64,000 nucleotides of DNA from Rhodanobacteraceae bacterium (lineage in GTDB: Bacteria > Pseudomonadota > Gammaproteobacteria > Xanthomonadales > SZUA-5), in the NCBI GenBank assembly GCA_016713135.1, contig JADJPR010000018.1, forward strand, positions 62,001 through 126,000. The letters run 5' to 3'. Position numbers and translations under genes: made by a program. The notes below the pieces were generated by a model. The model had not been told where the DNA came from. It saw only the letters and a list, made by a program, of their open reading frames with translations, and searched no databases. Of the stretch, positions 26,161 to 36,102 are shown one piece after another (the stretch's first letter is position 1; the number at the start of each line of letters is the position of its first letter).

Positions 26161-27585
26161 TCAGCCGCCCGAATTGCCAGACCGGCCCTCGACCATCTGC
26201 TCGTACAGCCGCCAGGTCATCCAGCACAGCAACACGATGCCCAGGCCGAGCACGCTCCACAGGGCGAAGCGGCGCTGGCGTGCGGCAGCTTCCGCATCGG
26301 CTTCGGGCGGGGCAGGGGCGACGGCCTCAGCCTTGGCGGGCGGCGGCTGCGGCAGACCCACCACCGCGCGGTCCAGTTGCGCGATCTCGCCAGGGCTGAA
26401 TCCCGGCGCCACTTGCGCCAGCGCCGCCGGTCCGCCGCGCCAGTGGCGCACCGCTTCCGGATCGGCGCCGATCGCCAGCTTGAAGTCCTCGCCACGCGCG
26501 GTGAACACCAGCGTCTGCGGGCGCCAGCCGAGCACCAGCTGCGGCGGCGCGTGGCCGGCGGTGTGCGGGCGCACCACCCATTCGGCATTGCCCTGGGGCG
26601 ACACATGGATGCGGCTGGACACCCGCTCGCGGCCGTTGTGGTTCAGGCGGTAGAAGGTGCTGCCGAGCTGCGGCGCCAGCAGCCACTCCGGCTTGGGCAC
26701 GCGCTGTCGCCGATAGAAGCCGATGGTCACCGGCATCACGGTATTGGCTTCCGGCAGGTCGAGGCCGATCGCGGTCGCGGCGATCGACGGGCTGGTGTGG
26801 AACACCCAGTCGCCACCGACACGCCCGGGTTGCGCCTGCAGCGTGAGTTCCAGTTGCGGATCGAGCGTCGCCGTGGCGCCGCGCCACTCGCCGACGATGG
26901 CAGCGAAGGCAAGCGGCTCGCCGTCCACCCAGCGAACCTTGAGATAACGGCCATCGCCACGCGGCAGCTCGATGCGGTCGCTGACCAGCTGGATGGTCTG
27001 GTCGCTGGCGCTGATCCAGTCGAGCGTGCCGTGCGCCACCCCATCCCACAGTTTCAGGTCGTCGCTGCGCTCGATGGCCAGCCGCGCGTGGTAGTCGCCC
27101 ACCGATTCCGCGAGCTGGAAACGCAGGCTCTGCAACACCTCGTTGCGCGCGCTAGGGCCCAGATCCACCACCAGCGCCGCCAGCTTGCGCGATGGCGCCG
27201 GCTGCGGCGCGGAGGTGCGCGCATCCAGGCTGACCAGCGCGCCATCCGGCCCAGTGCGCAACTGCAGGTCAATCCCTCCCGCCGCGCCCGGCGTCACCGC
27301 GGTTTCGTACAAGGGGAACTGGGTCGTCGTTTGCTCGCGCACCTCGATGCGGGTGCGTTGCTCCGGATAGTGCAGCGCGTACGGCAGCAACTGCCCGGCG
27401 CCGTTGTAGACCCGCACATCCGCCAGCCCCGGCGCGCGCGAGGCCTGGTACACCGGCAGCGGCAGTTGCACCTGGAGCACGCCGTCGTCGCCTTCCACGG
27501 AAAGCGGAAACACCGTCGCGAATTCGTCGAGGCGTGGATCGTGGGGCGGCGGGGGCTCGGCGCTGGCGCACGTCTGGGCGCACAT
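26161..27585 (-). CDS. DUF3999 family exported protein with C-terminal membrane anchor
   Basis: The product is about 474 residues. After a short hydrophobic export region (LPALLAAALMCAQTCASA-EPPPP) comes a long beta-rich periplasmic region (…VFPLSVEGDDGVLQVQLPLPVYQ…, DVRVYNGAGQLLPYAL) and one C-terminal transmembrane helix (about 445-465, WSVLGLGIVLLCWMTW). This is the layout of DUF3999 proteins, which are encoded beside DUF2339 proteins, as here. ATG 27585 falls inside the signal-peptide core. The codons upstream (…TLPALLAAAL) read as its missing front, but no start codon is available because an inverted repeat begins there. The real start is unclear and may be CTG. Function unknown; envelope-related by context. 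Confidence 0.75.
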   Translation of the reverse strand: MCAQTCASAEPPPPHDPRLDEFATVFPLSVEGDDGVLQVQLPLPVYQASRAPGLADVRVYNGAGQLLPYALHYPEQRTRIEVREQTTTQFPLYETAVTPGAAGGIDLQLRTGPDGALVSLDARTSAPQPAPSRKLAALVVDLGPSARNEVLQSLRFQLAESVGDYHARLAIERSDDLKLWDGVAHGTLDWISASDQTIQLVSDRIELPRGDGRYLKVRWVDGEPLAFAAIVGEWRGATATLDPQLELTLQAQPGRVGGDWVFHTSPSIAATAIGLDLPEANTVMPVTIGFYRRQRVPKPEWLLAPQLGSTFYRLNHNGRERVSSRIHVSPQGNAEWVVRPHTAGHAPPQLVLGWRPQTLVFTARGEDFKLAIGADPEAVRHWRGGPAALAQVAPGFSPGEIAQLDRAVVGLPQPPPAKAEAVAPAPPEADAEAAARQRRFALWSVLGLGIVLLCWMTWRLYEQMVEGRSGNSGG

Positions 27586-27615
27586 CAGGGCGGCTGCGAG
27601 CAGCGCGGGGAGGGT

Positions 27616-27761
27616 CCGGTTGTGGGTTGTGGGTTGTGGGTTGTGGGCGGCAAAAGCGGGCAAGCGCGGACATCCAACGCGTGCCCGAAGCTCAAGTGAA
27701 TTCCACCAGGCTGCCAGTTTGCGAGCTGCCCACAACCCAGAACCCACAACCCACAACCCGG
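27616..27761. repeat. Intergenic inverted repeat of GGGTTGT-type 7-mers, copy 2
   Basis: The left arm 27616-27651 has four tandem GGTTGTG words ending in GGGCGGC. The right arm 27727-27761 is the complement. The loop is about 75 bases and unlike the loops of other copies. It separates the DUF2339 stop from the DUF3999 start in one presumed operon and reaches within 31 bases of the latter's first ATG. Confidence 0.85.
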
Positions 27762-27773
27762 AAAAAGGCCGCA

Positions 27774-30700
27774 TCACTTCCCGTCCTCCCGCGGCAACGG
27801 CGCCAGATACCCGATCAGCAGCATCAACCCGCCGACGCCCATGAAGGACACGATGCGCGCCACGCTGCCGACGTTGCTCAGATCGATCAGGAACAGCTTG
27901 AGCACCACCACGCCGAGCAGGGCGGCGCCGATCATCCACAGCGGCTTGGACAGCCGGCGCACGGCGTAGCGCATCACGGCGAAGGCGCACAGGGTCCACA
28001 CGATGGACAGCATCGCCTGCACGAACTGCGAGTGGTACAGCGGTTCGAAGCGGTAGGGCAGGCCGAGGAACTGGGCGGCGGTGCGCAGCAGCATCAGGTT
28101 GAACCAGCCAAAGCCCAGCGCCATCGACGCGCGCAGCGCCAGCCGGCGCTGGTCGTCGTTGGCCTGCGCGCCGTGCATCCGCCACAGGTCCGCCAGCAGC
28201 AGCGCCACGAAGCCGGTGGTCAGGTCCAGCGGATTCAGGATCGGCAGGTAGGGCAGCGGGGCCATGCTGCCGTCCTGGCGCAAGTTCCAGTAGACCACCA
28301 GCAGCAGCGACCACAGCGCAGCCAGCGGAATCACCACGCGCCCGTACCAGGCGTGCACCGGCTCCAGCGGCCAGCCCGCGCGGCGCACCTGCACCAGGCC
28401 GGCAAACAGCAGGCCGATGGCCGCCCAGGCCGCGAGGTAGTCCGGCCACATGCCCGCGACCACCCAGCCGGATTCCTCCATTTGCTGAGCGATCACGTCC
28501 GTGCCGACCAGCCACGGCATCAGGTTCAGCGACACCACCGGCGGCAACATCAGCCAGGGCGCAATCACGCGGCTGAAGTGCAAGCCCTTGAAGCCGGTCT
28601 CCGAGATCTCCCAGCGTGCGCGCCAGGTCCTGAGGCACCAGGCCATGCCCAGCCACACCAGCAGCATCGCCACGCCCGTGCCCGGGGGCGGCAACTGCTC
28701 GCGCTGGTAGGCCTGGGTCAGCAGTGTGATCCAGGCCAGCGCCTGCAGCACCATTGTCGGCACCGCCAGCCAACGCAGCGCGGGCGCGCGCCAGGCGCCG
28801 GCCGCGAGCACGGACAGGGTCGCCATCGCCGCGGCCAGGATCAGGCGCGTATCGGCAAAGCCGAGCCATCCGGACTCGCCGTGGACCGCGCCCGCAGCGA
28901 ACAACAGCCGCGTGCCGAGTTGCGCCAGCACATCGACCAGCGGCAGGTAGAGCACGATGCCCAGGCCGATCAGCCACACCGCCAGCCCGGTGCCGCGCTG
29001 CTCCTCGCTGAGCGAAGGCGAACGGCGCGCGTCCAGCATCCGCGTCACGCCGATCCACGCCAGCGCCAGCAGAATCAGGGTTCCGGCCAGCGGACCACCG
29101 AGGAAGACCAGCAGCGCATCGCGCGGGCTGCCGTCGCCGGCCAGGCCGAGGGTCCAGTCGAACTGCAGCAGGCGTTCGACTGCCAGGCTGTCGCTGACTT
29201 GCACCAGGAAGATCCAGGTGCCCACGGCGGTCAACACCGGCCAGCCGAGGCGCTGCACATTCGCCGCGTTGGGGAACCCGAAACGCTGGGTCAGCGCCAT
29301 GCAGGCATAAGCTGAGAGCGCCAACCCGATGCTCCAGGCCGCCCAGAAGCTGATCTGGTACCAGGGCGGCAGCGCATCCGGCGCCGGGGCGGTGGCCCAG
29401 GCCAGCGCATGCGCCGCGCCATGCAGGGCGAAGCCGCAGAACCAGAACATCGCCAGCCACAGCCAGGCGACGGTCGCGCTGCGGTCGCGGTCCTGCTCCA
29501 CGCCGCTGCCCGTCTGCCAGCGCCGCTTGAAGGCGAAGGCAGAGACCAGCGCACCCGCCGCCAGCAGCGCACCGCCGAACAGCGCGCCACCGCTCAGCAC
29601 CTCGCCGATGCTCTGTTCGGAGTAGACCGCGACGTTGTGCCAACGCATGTACTGCGCCATCAGGCCAAGGAAGGTCAGCCCCGCGACCGCAGTCACCGCA
29701 CCGCCAAGCACTGCCGGCAGGCGCCAGTCCGCGCGCTTGCCCAGCCATTGCAGGCCGTAGACCAGCAGCATCGCGGTCAGCACATACAGGCTGGCGCGCT
29801 GCGCCGGTGCCACCCGCAGCCAGACCTCCACCCACAGCCCGCCGAGCAGCCAGACCACCGCGATGGCGATGAAGGCGCTGGCCCAGCCGCCGAAGCGCGC
29901 GCGCACGGCGTCCTCGTCGTCGCCCACCGGCATGCTCTGCCGGCGCAGCGTCAGCGCGAGGAACATGCCGGTGGCGCCGAGCAGCAGGAAGCCCAGGCTG
30001 ATGTGCTCGGACATCGCGCGCAGCGGGTCGATTCCGGTCAGCACGCGGACGAAGGAGATCCACGCACCGAACTGCAGCAGGATGCCGAAGCGCCACACCA
30101 ACGCCTGCTTCTGCCGCAGGCCGACCCAGACCATGCCGGCGCCCTGCAGCGCCCAGGCCGCGCTGGTCCAGCGGCCGTCGAAGGCCAACGGGATGGCGAG
30201 CGTGGCGAACACCACGGCGAGCGCGAAAAAGGACTCGACCAGCAGGCGCAGGCTGCCCGCACGCCAGCGCCACAGCGCCAGCCCGAGGCTCGCGTAGAAC
30301 AGCCCGAAGACCACCGCCGACAGCGCGCTGCCCAGGTGCATGTCCTTGACCATGCCGTACTGCAGGCCCATCGCCACGATCGGCACGCCGAACACCAGCG
30401 TCGCATCGACGTAGGACTTGAGCTTCGGCGCCTGGCGCCAGGCGTAGAGGATCGCGATGGCCGCGTACATCACCACGAACAGCGCGAGGAAGAACTGCGA
30501 ACTCTGGTAATGCTCGGCTTCGTAGCGCTGCACGCCCCAGGCGGTGCCAATCAGGAAAGTGAACAGGAAGCCGAGGAAGTTCAGCACACGCCAGGAGCGC
30601 GTCCAGGCAATCGCGAAGATGCCGGCGTTCAGCAGCGCGTAGTAGCTGAACAGGGCGACGTGGTTGCCGCTGCCGCTGGAGACCAGGATCGGCACCGCGA

Positions 30701-31826
30701 AGCCGCCGACGATCCCGAAAATCGCCAGCCACAGCCCGTCCTGCAGCACCGCGAGGATGCTGGTGAAGGCCACCAGCGCCAGCAGCAGACCGAAGGTCGC
30801 GCCAGTGGGCAGCAACTGCCAGAACTTGTAGGCGCCGAACACCACCATCATCAGCGTGGCCAGCGCCGCGCCCTGGGTCGGCAGCGCGATGCCCGGTCGT
30901 TTGGTACGGATATGCCAGCCCCAGCCGAGCAGCGCGATGGCGCCGGCGGCGATGCCCGCGAGGCGCACTTCGATCGGCACCACCACATAGCTGGAGGCGA
31001 AGCGCAGCAGGAAGGCGACGCCGATGAACAGGATCATCAGGCCCAGGCGTGCGACCAGGTTGCCGCCGAACAGCCAATCCTTGGCGCCGGTCAGCAGGCG
31101 TGCGATGGGGCCCGGTTCCTGCGGCTCGCGAGGTGGCGGCAGCGGGCGTTCGACCGGCGGCTTGGGCTTCCAGACCGGCTCGCGTTCGCTGGATTGCGCC
31201 GGCGCCGGTCGCGCGCCCGCCTCGGCCCAGGCGCTGGCCGGGGTGGCGGCCTGCGCCACTGGTTCGGCCGCTTCGGCGGGCTCCGCCGGCTTCTCGACCG
31301 GTTCCAGGTTCCAGCTCGCATGCGCGGGCCGGCGCGGGGTCGCGGCGGGCGTGCTGCGCGGGGGCTCGGGTGCCGGGGCGGACGGTGGAGGGGCGGCTGT
31401 GGCCGGGGCCTCCGGGATGCCGAGATCCGCCGCGCTGAAATCGAAGCCGGGTATGACCGGGGTTGGCTGCGGTGCCGGTGGCGCCGCGGGGGCCGGCTCG
31501 GGCTCGCCGACCTTGAACACGGCGCGCCCCGCAACAGGCTCCGCCGGTTCTGCGGAAGGCGCAGTCTCGGGCGCCGTGGCCGCGCGCACTGGCTCCGCGA
31601 CGTCTTCCGTCGACGCCGTCCCCCGCCGTTCCACCCGTTGCAGCAGCGCGGCCTGATGCTCGCGCAGCTGGCGGATTTCCCTGCGCAAATCGCTCACCTC
31701 GCGCGCCTGGCGCTCGGCCAGCTTCTCCATGTCGGCGCGGGCGGCGTTGGCCTTGGCCCATGCGATCGCCGGGGCGATCAGCAGGTACAGGAAGAACAGC
31801 ACCGACAGCAGACCCAGGAATTCCAT
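27774..31826 (-). CDS. DUF2339 family giant polytopic membrane protein
   Basis: This 1350-residue protein has one N-terminal transmembrane helix, a short coiled coil (about 28-70, MEKLAERQAREVSDLRREIRQL), a low-complexity Pro/Ala/Glu linker (about 75-240) and then some 30 hydrophobic helices to the end. This is the standard DUF2339 layout. The family has no established function; a partner DUF3999 gene follows downstream on the same strand, as in Pseudomonas and relatives. The long linker could reach other envelope complexes in the cytosol or periplasm, but this is speculation. The start ATG 31826 (MEFLGLLSVLFF) gives the first helix at once. Confidence 0.9.
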   Translation of the reverse strand: MEFLGLLSVLFFLYLLIAPAIAWAKANAARADMEKLAERQAREVSDLRREIRQLREHQAALLQRVERRGTASTEDVAEPVRAATAPETAPSAEPAEPVAGRAVFKVGEPEPAPAAPPAPQPTPVIPGFDFSAADLGIPEAPATAAPPPSAPAPEPPRSTPAATPRRPAHASWNLEPVEKPAEPAEAAEPVAQAATPASAWAEAGARPAPAQSSEREPVWKPKPPVERPLPPPREPQEPGPIARLLTGAKDWLFGGNLVARLGLMILFIGVAFLLRFASSYVVVPIEVRLAGIAAGAIALLGWGWHIRTKRPGIALPTQGAALATLMMVVFGAYKFWQLLPTGATFGLLLALVAFTSILAVLQDGLWLAIFGIVGGFAVPILVSSGSGNHVALFSYYALLNAGIFAIAWTRSWRVLNFLGFLFTFLIGTAWGVQRYEAEHYQSSQFFLALFVVMYAAIAILYAWRQAPKLKSYVDATLVFGVPIVAMGLQYGMVKDMHLGSALSAVVFGLFYASLGLALWRWRAGSLRLLVESFFALAVVFATLAIPLAFDGRWTSAAWALQGAGMVWVGLRQKQALVWRFGILLQFGAWISFVRVLTGIDPLRAMSEHISLGFLLLGATGMFLALTLRRQSMPVGDDEDAVRARFGGWASAFIAIAVVWLLGGLWVEVWLRVAPAQRASLYVLTAMLLVYGLQWLGKRADWRLPAVLGGAVTAVAGLTFLGLMAQYMRWHNVAVYSEQSIGEVLSGGALFGGALLAAGALVSAFAFKRRWQTGSGVEQDRDRSATVAWLWLAMFWFCGFALHGAAHALAWATAPAPDALPPWYQISFWAAWSIGLALSAYACMALTQRFGFPNAANVQRLGWPVLTAVGTWIFLVQVSDSLAVERLLQFDWTLGLAGDGSPRDALLVFLGGPLAGTLILLALAWIGVTRMLDARRSPSLSEEQRGTGLAVWLIGLGIVLYLPLVDVLAQLGTRLLFAAGAVHGESGWLGFADTRLILAAAMATLSVLAAGAWRAPALRWLAVPTMVLQALAWITLLTQAYQREQLPPPGTGVAMLLVWLGMAWCLRTWRARWEISETGFKGLHFSRVIAPWLMLPPVVSLNLMPWLVGTDVIAQQMEESGWVVAGMWPDYLAAWAAIGLLFAGLVQVRRAGWPLEPVHAWYGRVVIPLAALWSLLLVVYWNLRQDGSMAPLPYLPILNPLDLTTGFVALLLADLWRMHGAQANDDQRRLALRASMALGFGWFNLMLLRTAAQFLGLPYRFEPLYHSQFVQAMLSIVWTLCAFAVMRYAVRRLSKPLWMIGAALLGVVVLKLFLIDLSNVGSVARIVSFMGVGGLMLLIGYLAPLPREDGK

Positions 31827-31980
31827 GCGTGACTGGTGACCGATTGTGATACTGGCGTGATGGTAGCAGGGCGGCAGCCGCGTGCGGGGCTGCCTTGGCC
31901 AGCCTTGAGCAGGGCGCTCTCAAGTTTCCGGAGGGCGCCCATGGTTCATGGATCCGGGGTCGTGCCCCGCCACGAGCAAC

Positions 31981-32744
31981 TCACTTGTTGCCGAAATAGA
32001 GCTGGTCGAAGGGCGCGTCCGCCAGGGTCGGCAGCGATGCCTTCTGCTCCCGGGTAAGCGCCTGCCGGCCCAGGTTCGTGCTGCTGACTTCGGCCGCTTT
32101 GCTCAGGATCCATTCGCGCGTCTGCGCGTGCTGCACGCCCTCCACCTTGATCCGCTGGCGCAGCTTCTTGACGCCGGGGTCGGTGGCTTGGGTGGTGTCG
32201 TCGACGATGAACTCGCCCTCGATCTCCCACGCGTGTTCGAGGTCGCTGATCTGGCGGATCGATCCCGGGACCACCACGAAGGCATCGACGCGGTAGACGT
32301 TGCGCGGGTCCACCGGCATCCAGCCGCCCGGATTCTCGCGCATCGCCTTCAAGGTGAGCGCGTGCCGCTTCGCGGCGTCCATGGCGCCGCTCGCCGGGCG
32401 CTGCCATCGAGCGATTTCCATCCATAGGAGAACAGCCGGTCGAACACCCACGGATCGCCCGCAGCACCGCGCTGATAGATCGCCAGCGCGTTGAACTGCT
32501 GGCGCGTGCCATCGGTGTTCTGCTTTTCGGCAACGATCGCCTGTTTCGCCAGGTTGGCGAAGGTATAGCCGCCCTCGCGCTCCAGCTTCCAGCCGCCATC
32601 GATCTCGACGCGGGTGACCCGGCCATTGGTCACCGCGGCGCGCGCATCGGCCTCCACTTGCGCGGCCGTGGGGAAGTTGTTGGCCGTCGCGCTGCCCGCT
32701 TGCAGCAGGCACAGGAGCAGCAGGGTGGCAAGCCATCGGAACAT
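31981..32744 (-). pseudogene. Exported protein of unknown function, one apparent frameshift
   Basis: The joined product is about 254 residues. Start ATG 32744 gives a signal peptide (MFRWLATLLLLCLLQAGSATA-N). The mature protein contains VEIDGGWKLEREGGYTFANLAKQAIVAEKQ and, after the frame change at about 32394-32396, AMDAAKRHALTLKAMRENPGGWMPVDPRNVYRVDAF to the end …PFDQLYFGNK. The joint is restored by one extra C in GCCCGG (SLDGSA-PASGAMDAA). I do not recognise the family. It is divergent from the transcriptional regulator at 32942, which might control it. Confidence 0.7.
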
Positions 32745-32941
32745 GGGATCCTCCATCGGTTCAGTTCGGACGCGACCACCGCGACCGATCTGCCCCAAGC
32801 ATCCGGATCCGCGCCCGGCAAGACTTGCCGGTGGGTTCAGCGGCTCATCAAGATTCGATCAAGGCGTTGATTCACCGGCCCTTGAAGCCCCCAAGGGGAC
32901 CTGCCGCTCATCGGCGGGGGAGCGCAGGCTAGACTGGTGCC

Positions 32942-35848
32942 ATGCGCTATCGCCTCGGCGAGTTCCTACTCGACACCCAGCGTGAACTGCTCATCGGCCC
33001 GGCCGGTGTCGCCAACCTGCGCCCGCAGGCCTACCGCTTGCTGTGCTTCCTGGTCGAGCGCGCACCGGCGCTGGTCTCGCGCGATGCCCTGATGGACGAG
33101 TTGTGGGGCCATCACGCGCTGTCGCCCAATGTCATTCCGCAGACGGTCAGTGAGTTGCGCCAGGCACTGGGCGACGACCCGCAGCAAGCGCGCTTCATCG
33201 AGACCCGTCACCGCCGCGGCTACGCATTCATCGCGCCGGTGGAGATCCTTGCCGACGAGTCGCCCGCATGGCCGGTCGCCGCTGTCGCGGTGTCCGCCGA
33301 GGGATCGGACCCGGCTTCCGAGCGTCCGGCGGTTGCACAGCCTGGCGGCGCCGCAGTCGCTGGGACGAGCGCTTGGCCGCGGTACGCAGCGCTCTGGCTG
33401 ACGCTCGGCGCGCTGTTCCTGGTGCTGGCCGGATGGGTCGGGTGGATCGCGCTGCGCCCCAGGCCCGGACCGGCGGTCGCCGAGGTCGCCGTCAACCCAC
33501 CGGGTCTGCGCCTGGAGTCGGCGCCAGCGGCACTGGGTGCCTACCTCGGCCTGCTGGCGCGCGCAGCAGCGGCTGGATCTTTGCCGCGCCGGGCGCCGCT
33601 GCCGGGCCGACCGCATGGAGGCTCGCGATCGCCGCGGATGGTCGCTGGCAGTTGCGCGACGCGGCGGGCAGCGAACGCAGCAGCGGAATGTTGCCGCAGG
33701 CCGACGTGGCCACCCAGGCCCAGGCCTTGCTGCGTACCCTGGAGGCGTCGATCAGGCCCGGTGCTTCCGCCGGCGATCCGGACGGCTGGCCGACGGGTCT
33801 GGATGCGCGCCAGTCTCTGGCAGAGGCGGCGCTGGCGACGGCCGAGGATCGCCATGTGGATGCTCTTGCCGCTTACATACGGGTGGCGGAGGCGACGGAG
33901 ATCGCCGGATGGCCGGCGCTGCTGCATGCTGAAGCGCTTGTCCGTAGCGGGGATTGGCGCGGCGCGAGCCAGCGCCTCGCCAGCCTGCGCGGCGACAGCG
34001 ACCGCGCGCTGGCTTTGCAGGCCGAGATCCTGCGCGCTCGCTTGCGCGCGAGCCCGGCCGAACTGCTCGCGGCGCTGACCGCATACGCCCTGGGGCATCC
34101 CGAAGCCATCGATGCACGGCTGGAGGTGCTCGACCTGCAGTTGGCGCTCGCGAAGTGGCCTGCGGCAGCTGACTCGCTGGAGGCGCTCGGCGCCGAACTC
34201 GGGGAGGAGGCGCCCACCCTGGCATGGCGACGCGCGCTCTGGCTGGGAGCGATGCAACCGGGCGATGCCCCGGCGGCCTTCGCATGGGCGGTGCAGCGGG
34301 CGCGCGAGGCGGGCGACATGGCCAGCCTGCGGCGCGCGCAGCTGGCGCTGGCGCGTTGGCAGTTGGGCCGGAGCCAACTCGTCGCGGCCGCCGCTGCCCT
34401 GGAAGGACTGACCGGCGACGATCCGGAGGCGCTTGGCTTGCGAGCCCGGCTGGCAACCGAGCAGGGCGAACTCGCGCTCGCGCGGACGCAGCTGGACAGC
34501 GCCGAGGCGATCTGGCGTGCCCGCGGCCTGGCCGGCGAAGCCCGGGCCGCGCAGTTGGGACGGGTGGAAGTGGCGCTGCGCGCCGGCGAGCACGCCGGCG
34601 CGCTGGCCCTGGCCGAAGCCCTGGCCGCCGAGGGCCGAGCGCAGTGGCGATTCGCGCCTGAGGGGCGAATGGCTCGAAGCCCTGGGCCGGGCGCAAACCG
34701 GGCTGGGGCGGCTGGAGCCTGCTGCGGAGAACTTGCAGCGTGCGATCGACCTCGCTCGCGAAGCGGGCGATGTCGCGCGCGAGGCAAATTCGCGCTACCA
34801 CCTGGGCAATGTGCGTGCCCACCAGCGCCGCCTGCACGAAGCGGAGCAAGCCTACCGGCTGGCGGCGGAAACCTGGCGCAGCCTGCGCGATACGCGCGGC
34901 GAGGCGCTGGCACTGGCCAACCTGGCGCTGATGGCGGAGCGCTCCGGGCGCCGCGCGGATGCGCGCGAGGCCTATCGCGAAGCACTCGCCCGCCTCGAGG
35001 AACTGGCCATCCCGCGTGAGATTGGCCGCGTCACCTTCAACCTCGGCATCAGCGAGCGCGATCTCGGGCAACTGTCCGCGGCGGCGGCGCACTTCGACGC
35101 TGCCGCCGCGGCGCTGGACCAGGCGGGCGCGGTCGACATCCGGGTAATGGTGGGTGCCGCGCGCGCCGATCTCGCGCTGCTGCAGGGGGACCAGCTGACC
35201 GCCGGGCGGGCGCTCGACGCTGTCGCCGGTCTGCGCGAACAGGCAGCCTGGCTGCCGCGATCCGCCTGGCTGACGGCGATGGCGCGGGTCCGGGAACTTG
35301 CCGGCGAGCGCGACCGGGCACGTGAGCTGCTGCGCGAAGCCCGCGAGATCCGCGAGCGCGCGGCGGTGCGCGTGGCCGTGCTCGATGTCGATCTGCGCCT
35401 GCTGCGGCTGGACTACGCCGCGGGCGCATCGGCCGGCCCGACGCGCCTGGCGGTCGAGGCGATCGAAAGCGAATTGCTGCGTCTCGGCGAGGACGGCTAT
35501 GCCCTTGGCGCCAGCCTGGCGGCGCTGGAAACCGCCTGGATGGCGGGCGATGCTGCAGAAACGGCGCGGCGCGCGCAGGCACTGCGCGGACCGGTGCAGA
35601 GCCGCGGCACCCGGGCGCAGCAGTTGCAGTTCGACTGGCTGCTGGCGCTGGCAGGCGAGGACAGCCTGCGCCAGGGTCGCCTTGAGGCACTGGGCCAGGC
35701 CGCCAGGGCCGACGGTTTCGACCTGCTCGCGCGTCTCGTCCGTCGCGAAATGCTTGCGCCGGATTCGCCGGAGCGGGCCGCGGTGGATCGCGAGCTGACG
35801 CGCGATGGCTTGGCCGGCGCCCTGCGCCTGCCGGCGGCGGCGTTCTGA
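32942..35848 (+). pseudogene. ToxR/CadC-like winged-helix regulator with TPR-like sensor, two apparent frameshifts
   Basis: The joined product is about 968 residues. An N-terminal OmpR/PhoB-type winged helix (about 1-98: MRYRLGEFLLDTQRELL, QAYRLLCFLVERAPALVSRDALMDELWG, VSELRQALGDD, IETRHRRGYAFIAPV) is followed by a transmembrane helix (about 140-162, ALWLTLGALFLVLAGWVGWIAL) and a long alpha-helical TPR/tetratrico-like region. There is no receiver domain, so it resembles one-component membrane activators such as CadC/ToxR. Frame changes lie at about 33553-33562 (one base lost) and about 34636-34642 (one base gained; GGGCCGAGCG probably GGGCGAGCG). It is divergent from the exported protein at 31981-32744. 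Confidence 0.8.
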
Positions 35849-36102
35849 TTCGCCGGACGAATCAATGACTTGATGGTTGCTTGATGGTTCTGCCGAGGAC
35901 CCGGGCCTGGCCTTGAGCATTTGCTGAGGGGCTGCAGACAGTCCCTGCAACACCTGGCGTCCGGGCACCCCGACACTGGCGACGAAGCGGTGGACTTCCC
36001 ACCTGAACGGAGCTGTGTCTTGAAGTCTGCTGTCCTGCCTGTCCGCCCTTCGGCCTCCTTGTCGCAACCCCGGCCCGCGCCGGGAGCAATCCCGACATCC
36101 TC

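Noticed and set aside
29409..31832. A long plus-strand open frame of 807 codons
   Set aside because: It is antisense to the DUF2339 gene; composition is shadow-like (Arg, His, Gln, Gly) and no domain is seen.
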